Assembly: GCF_014839805.1 (NCBI RefSeq)
Contig: NC_051120.1
Location: 5,890,001-5,954,000 of the forward strand
Source of the DNA: Manduca sexta
Taxonomy: Eukaryota > Arthropoda > Insecta > Lepidoptera > Sphingidae
Reading direction: 5' to 3'
Length of the DNA: 64,000 bases
Position 1 is the stretch's first letter. Each line of letters starts with the position of its first letter. Position numbers and translations under genes: made by a program. A model generated the notes under the pieces. The model was not told where the DNA came from, did no database searches, and saw only the letters and a list, made by a program, of their open reading frames with translations. This document shows, in pieces, positions 1 through 11,700 of this stretch.

Positions 1-1329
1 CCATTTAACACCCCTCTGACCCTGCTGTTAGTTGACACGCTATAAATATGACTGACGGACGACCTATATTATGCTGCACGTAAATGCTTGCAATGTGCGG
101 AATCCAAGCTTGAATTATTATACACTTTATAGATATAATGTACTTTGTAACTGTCTTCTGCAATTTATATCGTACATTTTCCTCAGATCATTACTTTGCT
201 GTATAATAAATCAGGACAATATCAATCAATGAATTACGTGGCTGCCACCAGCTTTCAAAAAGCTTTTATTTTAAGTATCTTCTGCGCTTTATTTCCAAGT
301 ATTTATATATTACAATTGTTCAATTTGTCAGAAATGTTGCATGATGGAGACACATATTTGTGCTGTATAAATTGCGGTTCAGTAACCGTCACGAGTAGAA
401 ATATGTCGATGCATACTGCATACGTTTTGATTATAAAAATGCGCTTTCACATATGTCCCTTGCCAAACCTTCCGTGCGTCAATCAGAGGCAAATAAAAAG
501 TGAATTCGACGCCATCGCCTCGAGGCACAGTCCAGGCAGATGTGGAGCTGTTTTTATTACTAGATATTCAATTATCCTCTATCAGTTTTATCAATTTAGA
601 TTCTATTACGGTTAATATTTTTATGATGTTAAACATAATCCAAAATTTCAAACACATGCATTGCAGCATTCTTCGTTATTGTTTCTAAGATAGGTATATT
701 ATTTGATACACATTCCGTAGATGACGCGCGCATACCTCTCTCAACTCACCTACGTCGTTTCCTTTTTATTCCACGGACATGTTGAATGTAATACGTTCTG
801 AAAGGAATTACTTCAAGTGCATTTCACGTATCGCAAATCGTTATATTTATTTCTTTTGAAGACCGGAATTGTTAAAACGTCGCGTCGCTGTAGGTAGCTA
901 ATAGACAGCTTGACTGCCACATTTAATGGGTTTGTAATTAGTTAAAACAATAACATTTAAAAGCTGATCGTTGCTATTAATGTTTGTTAAACCAACTTTA
1001 TGAGATACTTAGTTTCGGTATAAAAACTTTTTTATATTGGTGTAGAGAGAGCGTACAACAGTCATCTTCGTGCGGCCTTAGGACCCATGTCACAGTACTA
1101 GACCTAAAGTGTTGATACTTAGTTTTGTGAAAATATTGCTTGTGCAGTTATATTTGCACAAGCAATAACAAGCAACAATTGAAAATATTGCTTGTTGTAT
1201 TCAAGGATTTGAGCAACGTGAAGTGCAAGTATAATATTTTATGGATAGCCAGGAGTAACAGATGATGCTGTCTTGAATTTTGCCTCTTGTCTTTTGCAGG
1301 GGAAATATAAAAAAAAAAACATGGATTTA
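1..1329. other. AT-rich intergenic DNA, no gene recognised
   Basis: Open frames here are short, overlap in several frames and show no family motif or convincing splice context. The only structure noted is a 12-bp-arm hairpin at 1135-1166 beside a direct repeat. Confidence 0.5.
1135..1166. repeat. Short perfect hairpin beside a 16-bp direct repeat
   Basis: ATTGCTTGTGCA at 1135-1146 is exactly reverse-complementary to TGCACAAGCAAT at 1155-1166, with an 8-nt AT-rich loop. The word TGAAAATATTGCTTGT, which overlaps the left arm, recurs about 50 bp downstream near 1180. This may be a small local duplication and inversion. No function is apparent. Confidence 0.6.
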
Positions 1330-1342
1330 CTATAATCTATAC

Positions 1343-1611
1343 ATACATACATACATACATAACTTCACGCATTTATCCCCGAAGGGGTATGCAGAGGCGC
1401 AACCAGGGCACCCACTTTTCGCCAAGTATGTTCCGTCCCATGATGTGATAGGGGGCGAGCCTATCGCCATATCGGGCACAAATTCCAGACTCCGAGCTGA
1501 TACTGAGCAGAAAAAACCCAAGTATCACGTTGCCCGACCCGGGATTCGAACCCAGGACCTTAGAGCGCTATTGTACCGGGCATGCAATACAACTACGCCA
1601 CCGAGGCAGTC
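1343..1611 (-). mobile_element. tRNA-derived SINE (family A) with target-site duplication
   Basis: Read on the minus strand, the element starts with a tRNA-like head (GACTGCCTCGGTGGCGTAG). It has a Pol III A box (GGTGGCGTAGTTG) and a B box (GGGTTCGAATCCCGG). A lineage-specific body follows, containing GAATTTGTGCCCGATATGGC, and the element ends in a (TATG)n tail (1343-1360 on the plus strand). A perfect 13-bp direct repeat, CTATAATCTATAC, lies at 1330-1342 and 1624-1636 and is best read as the target-site duplication. A further 12 bp of TA-rich sequence separates the head from the right repeat. The element encodes no protein and would depend on a LINE for movement. Other family A copies are near 45258 and 53193, with shorter relatives at 22741 and 56008. 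Confidence 0.85.
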
Positions 1612-1636
1612 TATATATATAGTCTATAATCTATAC

Positions 1637-3477
1637 TTTTTATAAAATAACAACTGAAATCATGGTGAAAGATCAAGTGTACTACATTTTTTTACTTTTA
1701 TTATACCTTTAGGTATAGTTTATACTGTATTGCGCTCGTAATTAAACACAATTATTTAAGTATTTATGACACGTTTATTTTAAAATCCCTTGATCCTTAA
1801 CGGATGTATACTAATTTGTGTTCGTCCAAAATATGAATCGTAGTTATGTTATTTAAAATATTGTTTATTCGGTGAAATATTTATGTTGGTGCAAATGTTA
1901 ATTAATAAATATAATGGAATGGTCATAATGATCGTAAATTAAACCCCCAGTTATCGCGAATATTGACGGCATAATGAATTCCGCTCCAGTTGTACCTCGC
2001 CTGCACGAGAGGCTTGTAATATTGGGGTCCGTCGTGTTATCGATTTTAAGTTTATTTTTGTAATATCTTTAGAATTCTGCATAGTCATTTGAGTCTTTGT
2101 CTGACAGGGAAATTGGAACAATCCATTTTGGTTTCCCAATTTACAGTTGATGTCATTATTTTTGAATATCCTATGCAAACAATTTCATTATGCTAATATA
2201 TCGTTAAGATTTTCAATGCGCATTTAATGTTTCGCTTTCATCAAAAAGTTACAACATTTATTTGCGAAAGAAAATATATTACGAGGACAGTGCTTGGAAC
2301 AGTGAATAATGTCTCCGATCCTTGACTTGAATATTCATGTGATATAATACGTATATATATACTTATGTACGTGCTATTCTTGTTTCCTCTGATGTGAAGC
2401 GAGTCGTAGATTAATCTCACTATAGTACTTCGCCATCCCCACGATACTTTTAATGCAGTGATTTTTCGCTTGATTTATTCATTTGGAAATGATATTATAG
2501 ATGTGGGCATGCTCGAACTTTCCTTGATATTGACTGAACATTTTATTGTATCGGTTTTGACAGAACGGTCGGTGTCGCGTTGGGTGATTTTAATTAAAAC
2601 TTGAGAGAAATAATTCAAATACGCCATAGAATTTCAATAAGGACATTTTGTTGTCAATCAATTAGGGCAAAGCTTTATCATTTTTAATTGCATCACGGTG
2701 TCAGATGTAATTATTGAGGTAAAATAAACGACGCTTTACGTGATTTATATACAAAATGGAGGTTGTCAAATATGCCGTTCGTATAAAGTGGTATTTAGCA
2801 ATAAATGCTTCACAGAAACCACGGAGCATATTAATCTGTCGATCCTTATTGTTATCAAAATACAGCAACATTTAGACCTATTGAATGGCCTAAAATTGTA
2901 TCACTAGACCTATCCCAAATCTGTCAATCTACCAAAACCAATCGGGTCAGCAATTAGGGCTTCGGGCCAAACTCATTATCTGAACGTAGAGTGAGGTTAA
3001 TACATTACTTTAGAACAAGATATATTTTCTATATCAGTATCTAAAATACTTTCCTTGCTAGAATGTAATAGATTTTAGTGACGGTTCGTTTATTCTACAC
3101 ATTTTCTCTAAACATTTTGTTCACAAGAAAAGATAACTAACATTATCTTAATACCGCTAAAGCTAAATTTTGCATATATTTACGTAAACGCTCTTAAAGA
3201 GAATGTAAATGAAGTGAATAATTCCAACCGGATTCGTAAGTGTGGCAACATTAAGTGCAAGCAAGCGAGCCAAGACATTCGAGGCGGTGAGGCCATATTC
3301 AGTATTCTGTGGTAAGACGCATTCGTCCATCTTAGACTACACACAATTTAACATTATTGTATACAACTTTGTAATATGGATTAACTATATTAGGATAAAA
3401 GGGAACGAACTTCGATTAAGATATTACAGTTACCTGAAAATATTTGTGTGATCTAGAGCTTAATTATTGCGTTCGGT
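1637..3477. other. AT-rich intergenic DNA, nothing recognised
   Basis: There is no open frame with a recognisable domain, no tRNA-like box pair and no long inverted or tandem repeat visible by eye. Confidence 0.45.
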
Positions 3478-3560
3478 ACATAATAAGGTAGGGACCACCA
3501 TACACAAGGTGTTAAAACCCGCTATAGTGGCCCACATAAGTGTTTTGCGTTCCGGAACAT
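3478..3560 (-). mobile_element. Fragment of an interspersed repeat family (family R)
   Basis: On the minus strand this reads as the 3' part of the repeat seen at 29685 and 51062. It shares GTTCCGGAACGC, an ACTTATGTGGGCCA-like segment, GGGTTTTAACACCTTGTGTA and GTGGTCCCTACC in the same order. It covers only the terminal part of the family. No coding capacity is visible, and I cannot say whether the parent is a SINE, a LINE 3' end or a DNA element. Confidence 0.6.
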
Positions 3561-6544
3561 ATAGACTACTTTTTATCCCAGTAATTTTCTCCCGTAGGAA
3601 ATATAAAAAAGTAGATGATGCTGGCGTTGCGTCTTACTGATTATGTTATAGAACGCTACAGTAAATTAATGATTGTTGTAGCGGAAAAGGATGCGCGTAG
3701 TATCCAAAAAGAATAATTATATAATATTTTATAATGCATTTGTTAAACGACACAAATAACCTAAATTATTACAATTACCTAGGAATTATGGTTCCTATCT
3801 AACAAATGTATTTTCATCCAATTTTTTTTTATATTAAATAAATCAATATTAGCTCTAAAATATCAAGTTTAAATGTTAATTTAGTAAACAGTGAAACAGA
3901 GCCCATCATCAGTTCACGTCGGGCGCGTCACGAGCAAAAACGATTGGGCGCAAATAGTGGCATCAGTTATCAACGCAAATCCTTCTGTCGGTCGGACATA
4001 TCGGTCGGATTACGGCATCGACACTCATCCCGCAGATAGCCGCGCAGACGTTTCTGATCAAACTGGAATTAACAGTCACTTCGCGTTCTGCCTCGCTCGA
4101 AGCGAACTCGACTCATTTCAAAATTGCAGATTATGTTTGTTGCAATGGGTTTGCGATTAGGTGCTGTTCGATAGAGTTAGCAATCATAACTTTTATTTGC
4201 CTTATTGTGAAGAGAATAGTTGTTGATATTTAGTAGCTTGAATGTTTAGGGATACTTTAGAAATGACGCGAATAATGAATGCTATGCGTGACAATAAAAT
4301 AAGCTATAGATTATGTAAATTCATCTTATTTTGCATGAAACTTTCACCTGCCCGAGGTGAACCCAAAAGTTGAAATTAAACAGGGCACAGCCGGCTTTCA
4401 CGATCCGCGCCAAATACTCCATCACGGATTTTCGATCAATTACCTTTCTAAATTTTTAAACAAATTCCAAACAACTTCTTCCTTGAGATTTAATCAGCCG
4501 TCACTTGGGTTGTTTCGTGAATTTCTTTTAGTTAATATTTAATGAGGAATCATCCAATTACCAAATGTCCTATGGGTGTTTCTCCGTCTTAAAACAGTTA
4601 ATTAACTTACGTAACTAGCTCTCAGAATGTTGTATCAAAGACGGATTGAATCTCTAGACAACATTCTATTTCCATCTAGTCCAGTTTGCAGTTGCTTTGC
4701 ATAAATTTATATTTTAGTTGGCATGTCCATGTAAGTAGTAGGTAGTATGAAACATTCTAATTAATTTAATATATTGGGTATCTCGCCTTAACCTTCGATG
4801 AAAGTTTTAATTTTTTAACTAGGTAGAGAAATTAATCTATATCGTATCGTCTAAATAATAAACGGATGTCATAGTAAAAAAAAACTATATCATCCACAGC
4901 TATCAATGGAAGTCGTGTCAACGAAGTCTATTTCAGATACAAAATATTTTCCAGTGATAATAACAAGCACGTAGGCGTTTTTATTGTCCGCCATCTTTAC
5001 GTCCACGACTGACAGCTGTCAGCTACGCAGACAACGTTATTGTGGTTGTTTCAGGGCATTTAGTCTTTAGGGGAATATGCAAACAGAACTCATCATTGTT
5101 ACGTGTTTGTATTGACGTAAAATATAAGGTACAAAACTTATTGTGTGTTAGGAAAAATAAAATTATCATTGGTCCGCAATTTGGAGTGACAAATTTTGTA
5201 TAATATATATCCTTTTAAGTATTCAAAAACAAAAAGGTTCGTTACAATCGAATGCTTACAAACTGTAACCTTAATTTTATGTACGACCCTATCCAGTACC
5301 CCATCAACATTAATTACCATGCATGTATGTATGTAAATTTAATATCTCGATTGCGTGTTCGTGTCTACGGTAACCCTTTTTGTCTGAATTAATTCTATGG
5401 CTACCGAAATCAGTTAAAATATTTTGAGCGGTCCATATATAACGGTTATCACAGATTATTGTGACGGCAAAGATTATGAATATTTTATACGCAGTTGGAG
5501 GATAGTAACTTAGTTAAGAATGACCGATGCGATCCTTGAGGCTGAGGATTGCTAAGCGCGGTCAGTAATTTGATGGTTCATTGCGTAGGGTGACCCTTCA
5601 AGCCCCCGAGGGCAACCTAAACCCATCGCAGCCTCGCTTGTTGTCTCTCAGCAACCGTCGTTAAGGGAAGCCAATAACAAACTACAAGCCGCTTCACATG
5701 ATCATTTCTTATTAAGCAAAAGATTTATCTGATCGGTATACTAGCAGCGACCTATAAAATAAAGTAAATTTATGGATATACGCTTATTCGCGTATCAATT
5801 TTACTTAATGCAAAATTCATTTGTAATGCATTCAACATCAAAAGCAATTTCAAGCTTATCGATTTCGTACAGCAAATATAAGGCAGTGGCACAGTTTGCG
5901 TAACTCCAGTCTCATCCAACACAACTCATGTGCCAACTGGATTTCAATCAGCGTAATATCGCCATCGGAAACCGGATACAAATAGGAGGGACGCAATCGA
6001 CTGGGTACACCGTACTGTCTGCAGCCCGGGGCGCGTGCGGAATTAAACCACATAACATTGCATTCAATTTAGATATTGCTGTCAAACTGGTTAATTATCC
6101 GACAGGGCTCATTGTCTGTCCGTGTTACATGATAGATGGGTAATCCGCTAATTAATGTGAAATTGTATTATGGCATTGCGTGACACACGAAGGGTTCATA
6201 AACATTTTGTTGTGATTCATTATTTTAAAATATTCATGATCGACATTAAAAATCTTGAATGATATAATAGAATAAGGAATACACAGTCAACATTGTAAAC
6301 TCTACACTGGCATTTAAAAGTTGTGCACGATAAAAATATGGCTAGAAAAATGGATTTGTAAATAGTGGTATACTATTGCGATTACTATATTCTAACGTGT
6401 TATTATTGTCGTCGCAGCAAACTGAAATGTATGAGTAATAACCGATATTTATATTCCATACACATGTAGTTGGTATCCCAAAATTATTTTACATTAAAAC
6501 ATACATAGAATTATTAATCATTGGATATTATCGCGGTTATTTCT
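3561..6544. other. Intergenic DNA with two higher-GC patches, no gene recognised
   Basis: The patches at about 3890-4160 and 5860-6140 are less AT-rich than their surroundings and hold open frames of up to 89 codons. Their translations show no domain, signal peptide or splice-supported extension that I recognise. They could be decayed repeats or conserved non-coding DNA. The rest is featureless. Confidence 0.4.
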
Positions 6545-6640
6545 GTTTTTTTTTTACCAGCCGTTCCAAAGACTGCAACTTTCATGATTTTTTAATGTCT
6601 AATATTCATGTAAACACAAGAAATCTTTATTAAACTTTAA
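6545..6640. mobile_element. Possible decayed Penelope-like element end
   Basis: CCGTTCCAAAGACTGCAACT near 6560 resembles the left end of the element at 17771 (CGACGTTTCGAAGACTTTGC). AATGTCTAATATTCATGTAA near 6594 resembles its right terminus (AATGTCTAACATTCGCGTAA), followed by a matching AAGAAATC. The two pieces are in opposite orientations relative to the full element, as expected if an inverted-repeat copy collapsed. The match is short and diverged, so this is tentative. Confidence 0.35.
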
Positions 6641-6645
6641 ATTAT

Positions 6646-7257
6646 AAAGGTAATATTTTTTAATGGTAAAAATGTATTGGTGTTTAAGTAAGTTACCTTT
6701 ATTTGCAATTCTCTACTATTCTACTTACTCTAAGATAATAATATATTAAGCATACTTTGTGTTTCTTAGTTTGCCAGTATTAATAATTTAATTGGCAAAC
6801 AGGGTGTGATAGCACTAACCACTATCACTATAGCAATAACACAAACGAGGTAACACATTAAAGTTTACACATAACGCTCATTGCACCGCGGAGTTTCGTA
6901 GCGCACAAGTAGACAGAAATTTAATTTCGGTTGGTTATGTGGTGCCTCTGGATTCGGTTCAAACTTTAACGACTAGGGAATTGTACGTGTGATCAAATTA
7001 ACCGTGTAATCCGTACCGAAACTTACTTAAAACTTGGAGCTATTATTCTTCAGGTGCCCTCATTACCACACCACACCTTGTTATCAGTTCGTTACGTTCG
7101 CGCCAACTTTTGGCGTTATTTAGATTGTGTTTTCTAATAATCCACACGCCTAATAGCTGTAGCTCGGTGTTTCCCGCAATGTTTTTGAACGCTTGTAATT
7201 TTGCATTATGTGGTAAGTAGTACCAGTATGGTTTTCATTTCGAAATGTTTTGTTATT
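6646..7257. other. Intergenic DNA, nothing recognised
   Basis: AT-rich with no domain-bearing frame. It ends at the (ATTT)n run that forms the 3' tail of the neighbouring LINE copy. Confidence 0.45.
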
Positions 7258-8741
7258 ATCATATTTATTTATTTATTTATTTTGAGAGTTTACAACAGAG
7301 AGAACACACATTACATTATTTCACATATAGCAGTATAACGGTAGAAGATAACTGTGTTTCTCTACTTACAGTAAACTACAGCATGCATCATAACTTACAT
7401 GGTATTATTAATTTTGAATTTAAAAGATTATTATTATTATTGTTTTTTTTTTCAAATTAATATTATTTCTTAAATTAATATTAATTTGCATGGTTATTTT
7501 TGAAGTGATCCAGCAATAGACTGTTGAATGTAGGCATGGTATTGCTAAAGATATCTATGTCTTCCGAAACAGTTGCTATGTCATTATATTTAGTGATGAG
7601 TCTGACTAGTGGCGAATGTTTTCCTAAGTTGGTTCGATAGCGAGGAGGTTTGAGTATTGGGCAAGGGTAACGGGGAATTCTGCGGGGGACGTTTATATTT
7701 ATCTTATTAAGCAGGTCGGGGCAGTTGATGTGGCTATTGAGGAGCTTATAAAGGAATTTTAGGTCTGCGATAGTACGACGAGTTTCTAAAGTGACTAACC
7801 CGAAGTGTTCAAGTCTTTTTGTGTATGATCTGACTGACCTTGCGATGTTTTTTTGAAAAGATAGGCGTTGAACGAGTCTTTTTTGTACTCTCTCTATTCT
7901 GGTAGTATAGATTTGGTAAGTCGGGTTCCAAACGGCGCTGCAATATTCAAGCCTGCTCCGTACAAAACTGTTAAACAATATCATGATGGTATTTGGGTAT
8001 TTAAATTCCTTTGAACATCGCAGTATAAAACCTAGCGAATGATATGCAGCCGCCACTATCGCATTATAATGGTCTGTGAAACGTAATTCACTGTCTAGTT
8101 GAATACCCAAGTCTCGAATGGTGGTTATTTCAGTGAGGCAATTTCCCTGAATGTTGTAGGTGCTTTGAATTATTTTCCGCTTTCGGGTAAATTTAATATG
8201 GTGGCATTTATCACAATTTAAAACCATTTGGTTTTCTGTACACCATTGGCTCAGGTTATCTATATCTTTTTGTAAAAGTTGAGTATCTGATTCAGTACGT
8301 ATCGTGCGTATGAACTTTAAGTCATCAGCAAACAAATAAGGCTTGGAATATTTAAATATACTAGATATATCATTTATAAATACGTTAAACAATAGGGGTC
8401 CCAGTATTGAGCCTTGTGGTACACCAGATGTAGCTAGAAAGGGTTCGGATTCATCTCCATTTACTACAACTGCAGCTGATCTATTGTCCAAATATGAATG
8501 ACACCAGTTTAATGTAGCGTCAGGTAAACCCAACAACTGTAATTTGTACAATAATAATCGGTGATTGACCTTGTCAAAGGCCTTTGAGAAGTCGGTATAT
8601 ATTGCGTCTACTTGCAATCCCTCATCAACCGCAGTTGTTAGATCAGAGATGTAAGTTACTAGATTAGTGGTTGTTGATTTTTTTGTGACAAACCCGTGTT
8701 GGTTCTTAGAATAATTCATATTAAGCTGATATTTTATTTTT
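7258..8741 (-). mobile_element. 5'-truncated non-LTR retrotransposon (LINE) copy
   Basis: The coding part on the minus strand (7481-8719) is the C-terminal part of a LINE polyprotein from within the reverse transcriptase onward. Downstream, a 3' untranslated stretch of about 220 bp ends in an (AAAT)n run (7258-7275 on the plus strand), which is typical of LINE tails without long poly(A). On the 5' side the same frame continues only about 60 bp beyond the first Met before a stop, so endonuclease and N-terminal RT regions are missing. This is the usual outcome of incomplete target-primed reverse transcription. I could not find a convincing target-site duplication, so the 5' boundary is approximate. 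Confidence 0.8.
7481..8719 (-). CDS. LINE reverse transcriptase, N-terminally truncated (412 codons, uninterrupted)
   Basis: Residues 7-10 (QHGF) open the retained part of the polymerase domain. DFSKAFD at 43-49 carries the first catalytic aspartate, GVPQGSILGPLLF at 99-111 is the motif B region, and FADD at 130-133 holds the catalytic aspartate pair. The thumb and C-terminal region include a segment like VRSRLEYCSAVWNP, common in Jockey/CR1-group LINEs. There is no endonuclease domain, and full-length ORF2 proteins are roughly twice this size. The ATG at 8719 is internal to the domain and is not a true start. The frame is open for the whole retained length, suggesting a fairly recent insertion. 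An exact clade cannot be fixed by eye. The copy cannot transpose on its own because its 5' part is missing. Confidence 0.9.
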   Translation of the reverse strand: MNYSKNQHGFVTKKSTTTNLVTYISDLTTAVDEGLQVDAIYTDFSKAFDKVNHRLLLYKLQLLGLPDATLNWCHSYLDNRSAAVVVNGDESEPFLATSGVPQGSILGPLLFNVFINDISSIFKYSKPYLFADDLKFIRTIRTESDTQLLQKDIDNLSQWCTENQMVLNCDKCHHIKFTRKRKIIQSTYNIQGNCLTEITTIRDLGIQLDSELRFTDHYNAIVAAAYHSLGFILRCSKEFKYPNTIMILFNSFVRSRLEYCSAVWNPTYQIYTTRIERVQKRLVQRLSFQKNIARSVRSYTKRLEHFGLVTLETRRTIADLKFLYKLLNSHINCPDLLNKININVPRRIPRYPCPILKPPRYRTNLGKHSPLVRLITKYNDIATVSEDIDIFSNTMPTFNSLLLDHFKNNHAN

Positions 8742-11700
8742 ATGCCCTTATAACCATGTAATACAACATAAATACTACTTCGGTACTAATCAAAATACTT
8801 ACTTTTTTCTTTACATCCTTTTCGTAGGTTGACCACATTTTTGCGTTAATTGAGATACCACTTACATAGTATGGTTTAGGCATTACCGAGGCAAAATGCA
8901 ACAGTTATAATCATGTGAAATACTTCGGAGTTAAACTATAATAAATGTACTTAGTTGGTAAATCAAGTAGACAGCGTACGGCGAGCGCTTCTAAAGCTGT
9001 TTAAAGTGTTTCTCTGGGGCTTCCACCTGCCTAATACGAACTAGATACATCATGTATTTGTCTGGTAAAGTTGGTAACAACATGTAACGTATTGTCAGAG
9101 CTAAATTGGCAATTAGTTGGAACTTTGCGCGTGTGTGTATCGTTAGCGTAACAAATCGGTAAGGTTATGGAATTTGGCGGGAAGCCAGCTCCTATGGCAC
9201 ATTGTCCTGGCATGGCAGTAACCTCTTAGGTACCGATCCAATCATTAGATATTGACAATTGGTACTTAATGTACTCGATGTCGCCTAAGGACCAATATCC
9301 ACAATATGCACCTCAGTGAAGCATATGGGTTGACACAAGTTTAACACATTAACATTAAAGCGAAAATTATGCATTATTTTGTCTCAAAAGGACTAAAAAA
9401 ATCTGTATCTTGATAAGCAATCCGTGAATTATCGTTTCAGTAGTCGTGAAAAAATTACAGTTAAAGCTATAATAGGATAAATATTTTTTTCATCTAAAAT
9501 ATTAATTAATAGGTAACATTTACACCACATTTAAATGAAACACGAATGTCTTATATATCGCATATGTACCATATTTATATGACCAACTTGTAATAAATTT
9601 CCACAGTAATAAAAAATACCAGAATGAAATTTTAAAACGCGTTATTAATATCTTAATATCGCACAAGATGTATCGTTAAAAGCAGAAAGAATTTTCATTT
9701 CTCATACAAGTGTGCAAGCGATTTAATTAATCTTTCCCGCAGAGACTTCGTCGTCTCTTCAAAATAAAATGGTACACATTTTCCTAGAATTTGGCTTAGC
9801 AAGTGCTCCGTGGTTCGTTAGAGAGTTTGCGTCGAATTCCTGAACTAAATTCCAGACAAACAATAACTGGAGAAGTTTTGTACCAAAATCTTATGTTTCT
9901 GAGCCCAACAAAATCAAGAACAACTTTGTCAAACTATCTCGTTCATTCACGTAAATTAGTTGTTGACGAAATAGAAACACGGTGACAAAGCGAAGTCTGA
10001 CCTTCATAATCGTGAATTTTCATTTGAAAAGTATCTATAATTAATGCTTTTGTCAATATATTAACTCTCTTTTTCACGCTTCTAAATGAGTGAAAGAATG
10101 TGAAGTCATTTAGTAATTATCTAAATCGTAAGCTGTATTTAAACATTCTAACTTGCTTTTTAATTATATCCTAGCGTATCTTCTTATACTTTATTCACAG
10201 ATGTTTAATTACCACTCAATTTATTAGCAGATTACTGGTGGAGAATGCTGTCAATTTCATTTAGCTTTGACATGTTGAATCACATTAAATTAATGTCACC
10301 GATTCAGCTTAAAGATAAGTTATTTAACCATGAAATGTTTAAGAAAAATACCTTTCGAGAATTATATAAAAAATATTTCAACAGTTACTTACATTGTAGA
10401 AGTGTAGTGTTTTTATTGAATGGCGAGTTAATGTATGCGCGACACCCAAGTCCTCGACTATCTACTATAGTTAGAGTAAAGTGATTTTGATGGAAGTTTT
10501 GATTAGATTTGTTTGAAGACAGCGCTCATTGAATTATTCACGCTGTGCCCGTATTACTACTCGTGTAATTTAAAATTGCTGAGTTAAACTAAGTTTAAAC
10601 AGAGTTAAAGTGAGTATGATGAATGCTAAGGTATTTATGAAGGCTGTCGGTGCTCTGCGCGCTGCCATCGCTGTTGAATGCTGCCACTGTACATATTCAT
10701 AATCAGTTTCCGGAACAATGGCTCTATAAGTTAGTTTAACTTCAACTAGGTACGCATAGCGGCTGAACTTCAGAGTGCTGCCATTGGAATAATGCTACTC
10801 AGCCTCACTAATATTGCAACTGCTCTCTATTGAGATGCGCTCAAGTACTTTGACTTTACAGCTTTGAGAAACAACTGCAATATTAAGCTGTAAATCAGTA
10901 GCTATATTTTACCCATATATATATCTTACAGTGATGTTTGCTTTGATCTATGACTTTCTTCACGATCGAATTACTCGAAGAAAATACCTTTGTACCTCTT
11001 TTTAAGCACATTGCGCGCACAGATGGGTCTGAGATTTGGCATATTTAAAATTCATAATATAGGGGAGTGCAGAAAAATAAAATTTTAACTTGGCGGCCAA
11101 ATTCGACCAGTGCGCGACCACTAATTAATCTAATTCTGTTTTAAACTGAATAAGTTTGGTCTCAGTATAAACCGACCATACTTTATTATTACCATTAAGG
11201 TAACGCAATTAATGAAAAAAAAAATAAGGTAATAACTAGTTTGTATTTATATAAAATTTTGCAAATTAGTTCTTAATGTAATAATATTTTTAAGAAGTAC
11301 TTATTAGCTATTTCTAACAGCTCCAACCACGTGGAAAGCTCTTCCTAGAAAAGAGTCCCGCAGTGTATTTTAAGTGGCCCATATGTTACTACAGTTCTAA
11401 GTTTCATATATAAGTGGGTCATGTAGTATATTCCTATTTATCTTATGATTTATGTTTTCGGTAACTTGGATTATATTAATCACCTATCCACTTATTGTAA
11501 GTGTACATGCACACTTTCTTTCGAAATATTTTCAACGCCAAACCCAGGTACGTAATCCTCACATCCAAGAACATTTATGTATATTTGAGAGGGTACTTAC
11601 TTTGTTTTAGAGGGCCGAACATGTTTACAAAGCTATCTCATTATGAGGCGATGTATGCCGACGGCACTCGGCATCATCCTTGATGTCAGGTAAAATTAAT

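Noticed and set aside
1280..1645. 121-codon plus-strand frame as a gene
   Set aside because: It lies almost entirely in the SINE at 1343-1611; the protein is the antisense of the SINE body.
3891..4160. 89-codon plus-strand frame in a GC-richer patch
   Set aside because: No domain, no signal peptide and no splice-supported extension; kept only as a note in the region entry.
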